64,000 nt of DNA from Plasmopara viticola (Eukaryota; Oomycota; Peronosporomycetes; Peronosporales; Peronosporaceae): contig MBPM02000005.1 of NCBI GenBank assembly GCA_001695595.3, forward strand, positions 1,116,001 to 1,180,000, read 5' to 3'. Shown piece by piece: positions 34,291 through 46,916 of the stretch (positions within the stretch are counted from its first letter, which is position 1; every line of letters begins with the position of its first letter). The notes under the pieces are model-generated. The model did no database searches, was not told the origin of the DNA, and saw nothing but the letters and a program-made list of their open reading frames with translations. The position numbers and the translations under genes are program-made.

Positions 34291-34443
34291 ATTTTACCTT
34301 CTGAACTAAAAAACACGATTTTATTTCAGAAGGTTACATCATGACTCTTCGACGGAAGATTGAAGTGCAATTAACTTCCTTTGAAATAAGGGTTCAACGT
34401 CTCTGCTCGCAATGACAAGATGCGAACTAAATCGTAAATTTAC

Positions 34444-35440
34444 TCAGATTCCGGCGACATTTGTGTCAGAGTCTTTTCCATCCCATCTTTGAGTCAAACT
34501 TTCTCGAAGAATCGAATCGCCTTCATCTTGTTGTAATGCAACCCCGTTCCGATAAAAATCGATGCTATCTTCAATATCGGAATCGGTAATGCCGTCATTT
34601 TGGTATTGCACAACTTGATTTGAATTTCTGGATCTGGAAGAAGTAAAATCGACCGTATCTCCATCCAAGGTTCTCCTAAAGAACTCATCCACCTTGCGCT
34701 TGTATTAGTTGGTTGTATTGATACCCCGATTTAAGACGGAGGCAACTTTATCGATCAACTGCGTATGAAGACGATTCCACAACTGATTGGTCTCCTTCAG
34801 ATCGATGATCTGGGTATGCATTGACTTGATGGTGGAGAAGGCTTCACGCTTTTCATCCACGCCAGTCAAACATGCTTGCAAGGATTCTAATTCCTTCGAA
34901 AAAGAAGGTAGGTACTGACGTTCTGCTCGTTGAATTACAGCAAATTCACCATCACCCAACTCCATATCCAACGTGAGCATAGCTGAGCGCAATTCACTAT
35001 CCAGCTATTCGAAGTGATCATGGAAACTGTGATTAAACTTTGGAAAGTCCATTGTCCAATGTGGATATTTAAACCTCACACAAATAGCACATGGGATGTG
35101 GTTCTTGAGCGACCGAGTGTAAATCCTAAATTTGAGGCCGTCAACCGTGCGAAAAAGCTCTTGCTCTTTATACCCAAGCTCGACTGACGATTCTTCGTAG
35201 TGTTTCACGAAGCTGGAACGGAAAGAGTCACGGATCGCCTCTACATCTAAAATACTCGTTTTCGGAATAACGCCAGGCAAAAAAATGCTCCGTGCGCCCC
35301 ATCTTTTTGGTTGCTGAAGTCAGTGAGAGTTTTACTAGCGTTGAAATATCCAATCCTACCATGATAGGCGCGAGATCAGATGTGACGATAATTTGAGAAA
35401 TGCGATGTTCAATACAGTTATTTTGCTTGGAATTTCCCAT
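34444..35440 (-). pseudogene. Recently broken gene of about 330 codons, family unknown
   Basis: Successive minus-strand frames (35,440-35,228; 35,280-35,005; 34,992-34,705; 34,692-34,444) join into one reading with a single frameshift at a T-run near 35,283 and only two stops (about 35,005 and 34,707), so decay is recent compared with the surroundings. Visible features are IPCAICVRFKYPHWTMDF near the middle, a charged helical part (EKREAFSTIKSMHTQI), and an acidic C-terminus. There is no signal peptide or membrane segment. I do not recognise it. It lies divergent to the S74 fibre relic. Confidence 0.55.
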
Positions 35441-35449
35441 TCCACCTTA

Positions 35450-36180
35450 GAGCCAAGTGCCGGGCTCAAGAATCCCAAGCCCGCTCCCCTTGGTGTTCGC
35501 AAACTCACTCACTACCTAGACGCGACATCTCGCCTTCTTGTTGGCAAAATTAGAAATGGCGCCCTTTCCCATTCAAGCTTGAATTTTGTAGGCTCAAACC
35601 TTTCGAAGCTGTTAAAACTGGTAAGAAATTATAACCTTTTATATGGTTACACAAGAAAGATCGTGCAAAATGATGGGCCAAAGGACCGTAAACTCTCTGT
35701 TTCAAATCAATATAGGGAGCGCCTTATATACTACCAAAGCAAGGTAGAGATACTCCATTTGGAGCTGGAAGTCATCTCACGCACTGATTGTATCAAGTAT
35801 CGGCCTTTTATGATTCAATCGAAGACTGATATACGATTGACGATCCGAAACAAGGAACTACGCAATCAAAGTAAAGCTAAATGTCAGTGCTTGATGTATA
35901 CAACAAGATTCAATACGAGCGTAACACACTGTGTCATATATGTATCTATATGCATACATTAAAATGAAATATGGAACAAAACATTTGGCCATGGTCATGA
36001 TCGGCATCTCGGACAGCTACTTCGATACATTTTTTTACTTATTTTGTTATACATATATAGCAAACATCAACATGCACCAAAAATCTCACAGAAAAACAAA
36101 ACCTCGTGAATGTTGCTGTTCAAGCAGAGTTCCATCATTACGATATGATTTCTGAGACTGAAGACGAAGGATCGGTCCCA
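35450..36180 (+). other. Spacer upstream of the fibre-like relic
   Basis: It contains a 189-codon plus-strand frame (35,393-35,962) without recognisable domain and partly opposite the broken gene. It could hold the eroded 5' part of the fibre gene, but I cannot show this. Confidence 0.3.
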
Positions 36181-36188
36181 ATCTGACG

Positions 36189-36760
36189 ATGAACATAAAT
36201 CTGCATGAATCGGCCAATAATAGCTATAGTAATGGATCAGTAAGCTATAATACTGGATTTATAGCCGAAATTGGCAACGAATTTCCAATTTTATTAGCTT
36301 TACAGCTCCACAATGGTCTAGACAGTCGTTCGACAAATTCTGTAAAGCTAGGGAGTATAACACAGAACGATGTGAAATTAATAGCTGGCAATTCCTCTTA
36401 GGTAACTCTTAAAGCTACAAAGGGGTATCTCAGCATAGGAACATCACTTCCCAGCACATTTTTGGCAATTTGATTAAATGCCATATACTCGGACTCAGAT
36501 CGTCGCCTGAAACGCTCTATAAGCAATCGTGACGTGGATGAAGAGCACTATTACAGGTTTAACCCAGTCATATTTATCTATAACGGATCGGAATGAAAGA
36601 CATTGGTTTGGTAGTGCAAGAACATTTAAAAAAAATTAGGTTGTGGTGTGATTCTGTTTGTTTTGAAAATGAATCGATAGAGAAAGAGACAATTGAAGGT
36701 TTGAGGGCTTCTCGTAAAGTGAAGACTGCTCGAACTTGTCTGTAATTAATTGAGTTATCA
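36189..36760 (+). pseudogene. Relic of a tail-fibre-like protein with peptidase S74 domain
   Basis: The plus strand reads, with two stops and one frameshift, a beta-rich Asn/Ser-rich stretch (36,189-36,401), then GYLSIGTSLPSTFL (the GIGTSSPS repeat motif of phage-type fibres, about 36,424-36,465), then SDRRLK (36,495-36,512), then FNPVIFIYNGSE, then after a frame change DIGLVVQEHLKKI (36,599-36,637). That order, SDxRLK with the Ser/Lys cleavage dyad, a central NPV-Y-Y strand and a G(F/L)-x-x-QE motif, is the signature of the S74 intramolecular chaperone that trimerises and self-cleaves viral fibres. S74 also occurs in animal MYRF, but the GIGT-P motif favours a fibre. It is non-functional as it stands. 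Confidence 0.65.
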
Positions 36761-38480
36761 AAAAAAAACTTATTCGGCTCATAAAGACTCGAGAGAAATT
36801 GGGCCGATAAATAAATATATGTAAGAAATCGAGGTCTAAGAGTAAAATGGAGCCCCATTCCATGTCCATTTCGATACTTAATGCAATTCCTTGCAATCTT
36901 TGAAAACTGAATGGGTCAACCAATACGCGCGAGGGCCTCGCGCTTTGTTTTTTAGCCCCGCGAGAAGACAGTTTTCTGTCTAATGGTTCCATTTACGGAA
37001 TTCTCGACCGCATGTAGTTCGTAACTTTGGAGATAGCTCCATTGAAGTATTCGATGAAGGAGCACCAGAGTGCCTCATCGCAACTTACATCCCGATGACG
37101 ATGGCTGCGATACATTATCTCTCGCTCCTCCATATAGGTCCTCTTGCCTTTTGGCCAATCTACTCACCGGCTATCAAAGCCTGCCCTCTTGGCCCAAAGA
37201 GTGAATGCCTCGTCTTCTAGGCGTTGTAACACTTCCTTTTTCTAAATAATCTCGGAAAACAATCTGCTCATGATATGTACACTCGGCCATTAATAGAATG
37301 ATATAAAAGATGAGAGATCAATTACAGCTCTTGCTTTTATTGGCGTTTTCTTTTTCGGTGTAAAAAAACGCTACCACCGCTGACCTCGACTATCTTATTT
37401 AACGTAATCATTGCCGTCTTTGGTAGACTCTATGCTCGAATTTGCATGACCTCTTTTAGTTTTTCGGCGTTCTCGTCGCTCTTCTTATTAAGAGATTGCT
37501 TGCTCTTGGGTAGTTTACCTCGCATGTTGATCTTAGTCATCTTCACATCTAGCAGGAGAAAAGTGAAATGCCCACGACGATGCTTTTAAAGTCCACCTTG
37601 CTTAGAAACAACTGTGAGTGCAATTTAATCGACAGGGCCTTCAGCTCACAAATAATCTCAGCATCAGCTCGCCACGTAATTTGCCAAATTTGGATGTAAA
37701 AGTTCGCGCAGATCCTCTAGGGGCTTTTTGTCGTTGATGTGCTCCAAATGACAGCGAGACATATTGTCATGGACCAAATACTTCTCACGATTGCTCAACT
37801 GGTTGTAAAACTCGTTGATCAGCGTCTTGTCATTGACGAGGTCCTTCATCAGCCGTTTTTGGTCTTCTAAACATGAATCGGTTTGCTAGTAGGGCAGCAA
37901 TTTGAATAAGTAATCTTGATACGATGGTTTTAAAGATACGGCATGGAAAGAACGTTTGGCCCTGGCCTCTTATGAATAAGAGCGCTAGCAGTTTCCACCT
38001 CTTCAGCTTCACGAAGGTTGAAAGGTCTACCCGGAATCCTTCCAGCACCGATTATACAGCATCTCCTGACCTTCTTCGTCTTGGGCTTATTCTCCTTTCT
38101 ATGTAGAGCTAAATGCTATAGATACTGACCCAGTCAACATTCGGGACACTTTTGCCAGATTGGGGCGCAAAAATTTGGCTCTTAGCCCCAAGCACAATCG
38201 CGTGACCTGACGCGCTCAGTATTTTAACTAATTCATATGACTTGCCAGTAATGAAGACACTCGATTAGTTCTAATTCGGTATGGCGCATACTTTAAACTA
38301 GAACGTTTATTTGCAGCAGATTTGCCACATCATCTCTAGTACCCTGTTCATTTTGCCTTTCTCTCCTAGATAAAGTCGTACGGCTGCGATGGTGTTTGAG
38401 GTTTCTCAGCACCACTTGCCATCCTATTTGCTGGAGACCTCAACTCTTCCAGCTCAGAATTACTAACACTTTAGCCATAT
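36760..38480 (-). other. Decayed minus-strand coding DNA, unrecognised
   Basis: Coding-like minus-strand pieces at 37,664-37,849 and 37,830-38,048 belong to one broken reading (LVNDKTLINEFYNQLSN, then CHLEHINDKKPLEDLRELL). Around 37,490-37,560 a Lys-rich piece follows. I recognise no family. 36,760-37,250 holds nothing I can support. Confidence 0.3.
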
Positions 38481-38484
38481 CGAG

Positions 38485-39010
38485 ATGGAATTCATCAGCG
38501 TAGCTCATCACCGCTGCCCAGACGCTTCGTCTTTAAAACTCTTTGGTAAATTGCCAGTGCTGCTCGACACAGCAATTGGATGTCCATCTCTGATTTCAAG
38601 ATTCCATCGAAAATATATTTCTGAAACAGATATTTTATCAGCTGTGACGCAACTATTACTGAACACGTTTGGAACTATCTCTCTAGCCTCAGAAATTATC
38701 GTCTTGGTCTTATCGTCGTTCGCTGACAGCATTCTCTTGAATGGGTTGTTCTTGCGCTTTAATCGCATCGAAGACCTTTTTCAAATTAGATGCGTCAATT
38801 TCGAAGCGGAACGCACCAAAACGCGTGTAATCTTTAATAGTAGCGGCAAATGTAACCCATGTGTTCACTCAATCGATGGACAGCTCTGTTGCATCGTGAC
38901 CAGTTTTCGAATAACGATGAATTTTCCGCTATTTTTGACAGCAAAGACAATCGCTGTGATACGTTCGTTATCGGCATTTAACGGGTTAAAAGCAGTACAA
39001 AGAAAATTCC
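38485..39010 (-). pseudogene. Unrecognised broken coding region beside the tandem array
   Basis: The minus-strand frame 38,768-38,508 (86 codons) and upstream pieces look like coding DNA (KTKTIISEAREIVPNVFSN), with frameshifts around 38,770 and 38,990. The 181-codon plus-strand frame over the same DNA seems to be the shadow. It continues directly into the partial first unit of the 1.03-kb array, so it may show what the unit was originally attached to. Confidence 0.35.
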
Positions 39011-39019
39011 AGGTAATTT

Positions 39020-42000
39020 ATTTAGTGTGACGAAAATCTTCAATCGCTTCATCTAACGTTGGCAGCAAGCGAATGTTGTAAGCGATAAACACACACAATT
39101 GACAGATCTTATATCTTGTAGATTGCATACTGTCATCGAGATCTGTCAAACTGACATTACAATCGCTAGATTGACCCATACTTACATCCATTTCCGGCTC
39201 GATCAAGTCGATGATTTATTGGGGCTCGCTTTTTCGAGCATCGAACATAGGTAGTTCTTGTAGACCAACTAACGGTGCTGAAGAAACGCCCGGCACGTCT
39301 TTAGCCGGCTAAAGGTGCGCCTGAGTAGTTTAATTTTTACTTGCGTTGCGGCAGCTGGGGCAGTCGCAGAGTTGCTTCTGAGGGATTGCTCTATACCAGT
39401 TGTCAAAATCGTCTCAGCATAAGTTTTTTCTTTGATTTTAACGATGGCGAGTTTACGTTCAACCAGAACATTAGCTCTGATCGTTGGCACTCTCGACCCT
39501 GGGTGACTTCAACCACTGCGCTGATCGGCTTGATCAGTACGTGCTATGACGCTTGAGTCGCTCTTATCTTTTGATGACAAACAACCAGATCCGCTACCTT
39601 GCATGAGCCCGTGATCATCATCTGCATCCTGATTCACTTCCGTAGTATGAGGAGCATGTAATTGTGTTGTGCTTCTTTTCGCTCTTCACCATCGAGGAAT
39701 TGTCAAGGACGCCGTTCTGAACGTGGATTTGGCTTTCGCTTTTTCTCCTGTGCAGCAATACGTTCGTTCGAACTCTGGAGCTGTTGTTTCAGTCATTCCA
39801 GTCGTTTGATACATTCTTGACATTGTTGATGTCGGTTTGGACCGTGTTTAATTTTTTTTGTCGTTGCTGGTCAATATCCTGATGTTGTTGTTGCTGATCA
39901 GAAATTATAAAATGTTGTTGTTGTCGGTCCGTTAGATGTCCTTGTCTGTCGACAAATTGTAGATATGTGGCCAAAGTAATTTTGGGATGGATTTTGTGCT
40001 TTCGAAAATGTTTCGGATTGTTTTCTTAGGATATTCTTACAATGACGAGGATAGCTGTGCGTCAATATAGCTCTTGAAAAATGCACGGAAATATCCACAC
40101 GCTTCATTGGCGTTGGCAGCGAGCGGTTGTTAAAAACGTTAAACACACACAATTGGCTGTTTTTATATCTTGTAGATTGCATACTGTCATCGAGATCTGT
40201 CAAACTGACATCAGAGTCGCTAAATTGACCCATACTTTCATGCCTTTTTGGCTCGATCAAGTCGATGATTAAAAAATTTCGATTTTTCGAGCATAGGACA
40301 TAGGGAGCTCTTGTAGACCAACTAACGGTGCTGAAGATACGCCTGGCACGTCTTTAGCCGGCGAAAGGGGCGCCTGAGCAATTTAATTTTCTATTTGCGT
40401 TGCGGCAGCTGGTCAGTCGCAGAGTTGCTTCTGAGGGATTGGTCTATACCAGTCGTGAAAATCGTCTCAGCATAAGCTTCTTCCTCGATTTTAACGATGG
40501 CAAGTTTACGTTCAACCAGGATCATTAGCTCTAATCATTGGCACTCTCGACCCTGAAGTGACTTTAAGCACTGCGCTGATCGGTTTGATCAGTACGTGCT
40601 ATGACGCTTGAGTATCTCTTATCTTTTGATGACAAATAACCAGATCCACTACCTTGCATGAGCCCGTGATCAGCATCTGCATCCTCATTCACTTCCGTTG
40701 CATGAAAAGCATGGAATTGTGTTGTGCTTCTTTTCGCCTCTTCACCATCCAGGAATTGGCTAGGACGCCGTTCTGAATCCGGATTTGGCTCTCGCTTTTT
40801 CTCCAGTGCAGCAATACGTTCGTTCGAACTCCTGAGTTGTTGTTCCAGTCATTCCAGTCGCTCAATACATTCGTGACATTGTTGATGCCGGTTTGGAACG
40901 TGTTTAATTTGTTTTTGTTGTTGGTCAATTTCCTGATGTTGTTGTTGCTGATCTGGAATTATAAAACGTTGTCGTCGTCGCCGTTGGATGTCCTTGTCTG
41001 TCGACAAATTGTAGATATGTGGCCAAAGAAATTTTTAGTGAATATGTGTTTCGATAATGTTTCAAATTATATTGTATAGTATTCTTATAACGACGAGGAT
41101 AGCTGTGCGTCAAGATAGCTCCTGAAAAATGCACGGAAATATTCACACGCTTCATTGGCGTTGGCACACACAATTGGCTGTTTTTATATCTTGTAGATTG
41201 CATACTGTCATCGAGGTCTGTCAAACTGACATCAGAGTCGCTAAATTGACCCATACTTACATCCATTTTCGGCTCGATCAAGTCGATGGTTTAAAGAATC
41301 TCGATTTTTCGAGCATCGGACATAGGGAGTTGTAGACCAACTAACAGTGCTGAAGATACGCCTGGCACGTCTTTAGCCGGCGAAAGGGACGCCTGAGCAA
41401 TTTAATTTTCTATTTGCGTTGAGGCAGCTGGTCAGTCGCAGAGTTGCTTCTGAGGGATTACTTCATACTGGTCGTAAAAATCGTCTCAGCATAAGCTTCT
41501 TACTTGAATCTATCGATGGCGGGTTTACATTCAACCAGGATTTTTAGCTCTGATCGTTGGCACTCTCGACCCTGGGGTGACCTGAAGCACTGCGCTGATC
41601 GGCTTGATCAGTACGTGCTATGACGCTTGAGTCGCTCTTATCTTTTAATGACAAATAACCAGATCCGCTACCTTGCATGAGCCCGTGATCATCATCTGCA
41701 TCCTCATTCACTTCCGTACCATGAAAAGCATGGAATTGTGTTGTGCTTCTTTTCGCCTCTTCACCATCGAGAAATTGTTTAGGACGCCGTTTTGAACGTG
41801 GATTTGGTTTTCGCTTTTTCTCCAGTGCAGCAATGCGTTCATTTGAGCTCTGGAGTTGGTATTCCAATCATTCCAGTCATTCAATACATTCTTGACATTG
41901 TTGATTCTGGTTTGGAGCGTGTTTAATTTGCTTTTGTTGTCGTTGCTGGTCAATATCCTGATGTTGCTGTAGCTGATCTGAAATTAAATTGTTGTCGTTG

Positions 42001-42180
42001 TCGGTCCGTTGGATGTCCTTGTCTGTCGACAAATTGTAGGTTAAAGGCTTAGGTTTTAGGGTTTACTATGTGGCCAAAGTAATTTTTGAAATGAGTTTTG
42101 TGCTCTCGATAATGTTTCGGGATCGTCTTTTTTAGGATATTCTTACAACGACGAGGATAGCTGTGCGTCAATATAGCTCT
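39020..42180 (-). repeat. Tandem array of about 1.03-kb units (partial + 3)
   Basis: The landmark GATCAAGTCGATG recurs at about 39,201, 40,254 and 41,276, giving periods of 1,053 and 1,022 bp; a partial unit precedes (39,020-39,200) and the last unit stops at about 42,180. Each unit, read on the minus strand, encodes the same series: SMGQFSDSDVSLTDLDDSMQ, AILTHSYPRHCKN, FVDRQGHPTDRQ with a Gln-rich part, a coiled-coil LQSSNERIAALEKKRK, an acidic DADDDHGLMQGSGSG, and TDQADQRS. Frameshifts and stops interrupt every unit. I cannot name the protein; a gag-like or transcription-factor-like origin are both possible. Confidence 0.75.
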
Positions 42181-42199
42181 TGGTTTTCCTTGCACATCG

Positions 42200-45100
42200 G
42201 CGATTGCTCGCTGATTCGCCATTTAATGTCTGATGGATGCTTGCTCACCGCTGCGTGCAATTCTACATGCCGTCTTCACTGGCAAATAATAGCCAGTTAT
42301 ACCGCATTATATTTTAAAAAGTGCAGCGTGAGCACTCTTCACAAGCGACGTGGTAATAAGACCAAAGTGAAGTTTGCCGCGTAAAAAAGTGTGATATCTC
42401 TCTTTTTTGTAATTTGGCCATGAATTTTCACGATGATGCATTGCTGGCACACTACAGTTTTCCTGCATTTTCCGAAACTCTTCGTCAAAGTCGGCGACAG
42501 TCAAGGTTGACGCAAGAATATTCCACTAGTGTTGAAGCTTTTGATATGCTCCAGCTGACTCGAGCGTTTGTCCCACCCGCGAAAGTATGCTTTTGTTTAT
42601 GGGCCACCAACAGAGAAGGCAGTGAGCGGATAAAAAAACATACGGTCAAGCACGCTTATAAACGCAGGTTCGCAGTCGGTCACAGAGGTCATCAGCTTCA
42701 CACTTCAGTATCAAAATACCTCGCGGACAAAGTGCATCTCCCACATGTAGTTTTCTTACTTTCTGGTGATATAAAGCAATCAGCAAAAGTGAAGTATTGG
42801 GTGGTTGTCGTCACTCCCACAATATGCAATATCGCAGGGCCAAAAAGGTTCGTCTTGTATGTTGCATAGATAAGCTGAAGCTTTGCGGCGCTAAATTTAG
42901 TGCATATTTTCTTGGTGGATGCTAAGACTTGTCAAGATATGGGTTATACAGATGGTCAACTTGCGTGAAGTATGGAGCACTGGTAATATTGGTTGCTATA
43001 TTTTCTAGAAAAGCCGGTAGCAAAGACCGGCCTGCTAACAGAAGACGGCGCTCTGATTAGGAGATTTAAAAAAAACACGAGGTGAGAATATAGCCTTCCC
43101 GTTGCGACAATAAGGTTAACACCCTGGTGCGACGCAAATTGAGTTCAGACTGGGGTTAATTTTTCATTGAAAGCACGGTCTTGCGGGTGTGCGGATGGGT
43201 CAACAATTGGAGCATTATTGTGCTGCGCGTTAATAAACGCCCCTAGCCACAAATTAAGATTCGCACGTCTAATATTGCAGCACATAGACAAAAAGTAATA
43301 CAACTGGTGCGTGTACGCTGGCGTGATTTGCAGCGACGGGAGGTTTTCTCGACTGCGAACAGACAAACGTCAACTTTTACACTTCGTCGCCTTCTAATTA
43401 CCAATCGTTTGCGTACGCTTTACGATCATCTGATACCCTAGACCTTGTGTGTTCTTCTTCATGGCATCTCGAGCAAATTTTAAAGACTCATAGACTATGG
43501 AAAAAGGATATACAGAAGCTCTAATGTTAAAAGGCTTTTTAAGGTGCTGATTTTTTTTTCTTCAAAAGTAGTAGAGCAAGTTTGCGACGTTAGGCGAGGA
43601 TATCTGTTTCGTTTCATTATACATTCGCTTACGGCATTTTTGAGCTGTCGCGTCGGCGACGTATAAGGACGCAATGGAATTGATCAAATTTGACCAATCA
43701 AAAAGTGGGTGAGTGATAATCAACAGCTTGAAATTCCTTCGCTTTATTTCAGATAAAACGCTAATTCCGAAATAAGTAATGGCTGACACTTTTGTTACAT
43801 TTATGCTCTAAATACCTGAACAGCTTTCATGTAATTTGTATATTAACTGAGGTATGATCCAAACTACGAAAAAGTCAAATAAATATGCACAAGAATATGA
43901 AGATAACATGTTGCATACGAACTCGAAAAATTAAAGAGATTTAAAATGAAGACTACAAACTTAATAGGCAGCTACCGTAACGAGGTGGGTGATAGAACAG
44001 GTATAATAATTATTTTAGCGCCGTTTTGCACCTGATTAGCTAGAGGTTCGTAGCTGAGCAGTATACAAGACTATCGTTTTCACAATGGTAATATTAGGGA
44101 ATCACATCTGCACGAGGGTGTTGAGCCTTCGGATGTCTACCACAAACTCAAGGACGTTCATTCGCCTCATACGAGAATATCGCTCTCGGGTACGATCTTG
44201 GTAGCAATACCAATACTGATGACACCTACCCAAATCTTTTTGACGTCATTTTTATCGCTATTGATAGCAAGACTGGTATTACAAAGAAGGTAATATTAAG
44301 AAATTACTTAATGGACTTAGCTGACAGACTGACCAACCCCGGCTCTATATACAAGCGCAAGGCAATCACTGCATCCAGAAGTTTAATATTCCATCGAGAC
44401 CATGCACTACGGAATACCGAAGCTGCCAACCTTAAATTTGTTCGCAAAAAGATGCATAGGATCCATATCCTTATGACCAACAACAAGTGAGTGCTTCACT
44501 GCGCCTTACATCCATGCTAGACTCTCGAGAAGGACCTCTGAATAATTTAGGCTCAGATAAAGGGACTTTTAAGTGCTACTGTGACTTTCAGAAATTTGAA
44601 TATTTGCTGAGCCCGTTATGAAGTTTTAAGACTTAACCGGTGAAGTTGAGGACTACCTTGTATCGCCGTATACAAGATCGATTGAGCTTCTGGCAATCTT
44701 AAACACTTTCGCAGATGAACGCAAAATTACTGAAAAGTTTCTAGCCGAATATATGACATACCGATGTACAGATACTTGAATGACATATTTTTAGATGTGC
44801 GAGTGCATTTTTAGCCCCTAACGCTGAATTTGGGCTGATTAACTTGCAGGTGCATAACAGCAAAAACTTTCGTTCATCTATGCCACTTCCTTACAACTAG
44901 TTTTGACTGCGAGAAAGGCGGAATAAATGCAGAATCGATTTTGCGGAATATCCAAAAAGATCTAAGCCAAGTCTGTTTCGATCAAAAGTGTGAGCCGCAG
45001 TAGTCATTCACTCAAATGGAATTTTTTTGTCGATGCCATTCTCAATGAACGTGCTTTTTCCTCATAGCCAGCGCCCAAATCTAGTCACTGACAAGAATTA

Positions 45101-45600
45101 TCACTATATAATTACGAGACGCTACCATTGATTAAACAAGAGTTACACTTTAAGATAACAAAGGTATCTGATCTGCACTTTCTTGTCACTCATTCCGTTT
45201 TAAGATTTGTAGTCCGCAAATACTGAAGGAAGTAATAGCTGGTAATTAATAGAAGCAAGTGCTAAAGAGTAAGCTATGCATCGGTAAAAGGTCTCTACTT
45301 AATTATGTCTTTTGGATCGCTGACTACTAGTGAACAAAGAAGCCTCTGCTTGAATCTTCTTGTGCGTTTCTGCAGAACCTGTTCAGAAATATATTTCTTT
45401 TTTCATCGCTACAACAGCCACAGTTGTCACTGAGGGCTTTGAGTGGAGTTTGCTGAATAAACTAAAACATATTTATATCCTTATGCCAGTACCTGTAGTA
45501 ATTGATTCGTGTCCGAGAAGTACAACTTGGTTTTGGTGGACGACGAAGTCAATCTACTTCAAGGTAAACAGCAATGCTGGCTCTTGCTCTCACTGGTACG
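42200..45600. other. No confident gene; scattered coding-like pieces
   Basis: 42,504-42,307 minus (VADFDEEFRKMQENC) seems to continue upstream of the last array unit. Around 44,150-44,490 the plus strand is open and coding-like (NTDDTYPNLFDVIFIAIDSK, then LADRLTNPGSIYKRKAI), and around 44,680-45,000 further plus-strand pieces occur (LLAILNTFADERKITEKF). None is recognised. 43,050-43,900 holds nothing I can support. Confidence 0.3.
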
Positions 45601-46150
45601 ATGTCTGCCTACCTCAGGATTGACTAAGGCTTCACGTATGCTCACATCAGCATCAATTATCTGCTAACAGCACTGGATCATCATCTGCAGACTGAAGATT
45701 TTATCTCTTAGCTTATATGTCATCGGATGTGCGATCTGGTCGCATTGTATTGTGTGAATTGAATTAAATTCGGCTCGTTTTTCGTTCTTGTGTCATAAAT
45801 AGCACTTACTTCGATCTTTACAAGGTCCTGCGATAGCGCGTTTTCTACATTTTTCGTCTCCGGATCAAACATACTGTTATCTTTAGTGTTTTTTGGTATC
45901 CGAAGAATAAGCACAGAGCCTCTTGCAAACGTGCTTCGTCATCTTGGCGTCATCAACACCAACCTTGTGGTCCTAAATACGCATATGTCCAAACTCCGTT
46001 TTACTCTTATACCCGAACTCATACGGCGTTATGTTAGCCTTCTTTGGTTTAACGAGCAATTTATTGACATGACTGATTTCGTCACCATTGAGAGGATACA
46101 CTCTTGTACTGCACCCGTGCCCTTCACATGATGGTTATGCTGCTATCCCA
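45600..46150 (-). mobile_element. Copia integrase/linker relic
   Basis: On the minus strand one reads ITPYEFGYKSKTEFGHMRI, the TPYELwygKKP..hLRvFG motif at the end of copia integrase, then a degraded lysine-rich part, and in frame 45,914-45,720 IPKNTKDNSMFDPETKNVE, the equivalent of GY..n.KgyRvydpet. This is followed by the acidic linker. Reverse transcriptase and LTRs are not visible. It is a third copia lineage or a piece of one. Confidence 0.6.
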
Positions 46151-46916
46151 CTTATTCAAGCTAATGAAGGCTATCCAGGTCCAAGCGCTGATGCATGTTA
46201 CCGTTTCGAGTACGCTAACAGTTTTCTTGTCTTTGTTCATCTTCGTTTCCTTGTTTGGTTGCAAGAGATTCTAGAAGCAGCTAAGAATCGCCAGATCGTG
46301 ACGACAATCAGAACAAACGAGGTCACAGTGGCTCAGTCTGCAAAGACGATGTAGACACAAGAGAGATCATCCTGATCGGTGCTCTTTCAGTACTTTGAAT
46401 TAAGTTATTTGGGCGAACACCTTGCTTTTTTACTCCAACAGTAAGCCACCACAAATCGCGATTGTTAACTTACAAAGCTAGCGCACATCGCGCGCCGCCC
46501 TTCATGACTGTCTTCTTCGGCTTCAAAAGCGGGTGTACGAGCTTCAATATTATGTAAGCGGCTTCGAAGAGGACATAATCTATTCTTTCTTGCCTTTCAT
46601 GCATCAATCGCGTGTCTTAACATTACCTTGCCTCATCGACGCGTCCCGATTGTAACACAACAAACGATTGTTCCGTGGTCGACCCATGTACGTGTGCCAA
46701 GGCTTTCACTTATTATCATATTCGAAGTACTCCTTATCAACCCTCTTTATGCTCGTAGTCCAGGACGTACGATTTATAAGATTTCTTGTCTTTGGCAAAC
46801 GCAAGAATCTCAATTTGAATGACACTCAAAGGTACTTCTTTTGTGCCAAGAGCTGCTGGCTTCTTAGTTTACAACAAAAGATTAATAAGTTGCAGAGTGT
46901 GCAGAGCCTCAACCAG

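Noticed and set aside
35393..35962. 189-codon plus-strand frame
   Set aside because: AT-rich, no domain, partly opposite a better minus-strand coding region; not enough for a gene call.
38485..39030. 181-codon plus-strand frame
   Set aside because: Coding-like sequence is on the minus strand and continues into the tandem array; the plus frame looks like its shadow.
42040..42062. TTTAGGG-like stretches suggesting a telomeric relic
   Set aside because: Only about two imperfect units; similar chance matches occur near 8,650 and 24,090.
42414..42869. 151-codon plus-strand frame
   Set aside because: No recognisable domain and overlapped by minus-strand sequence continuing from the array.
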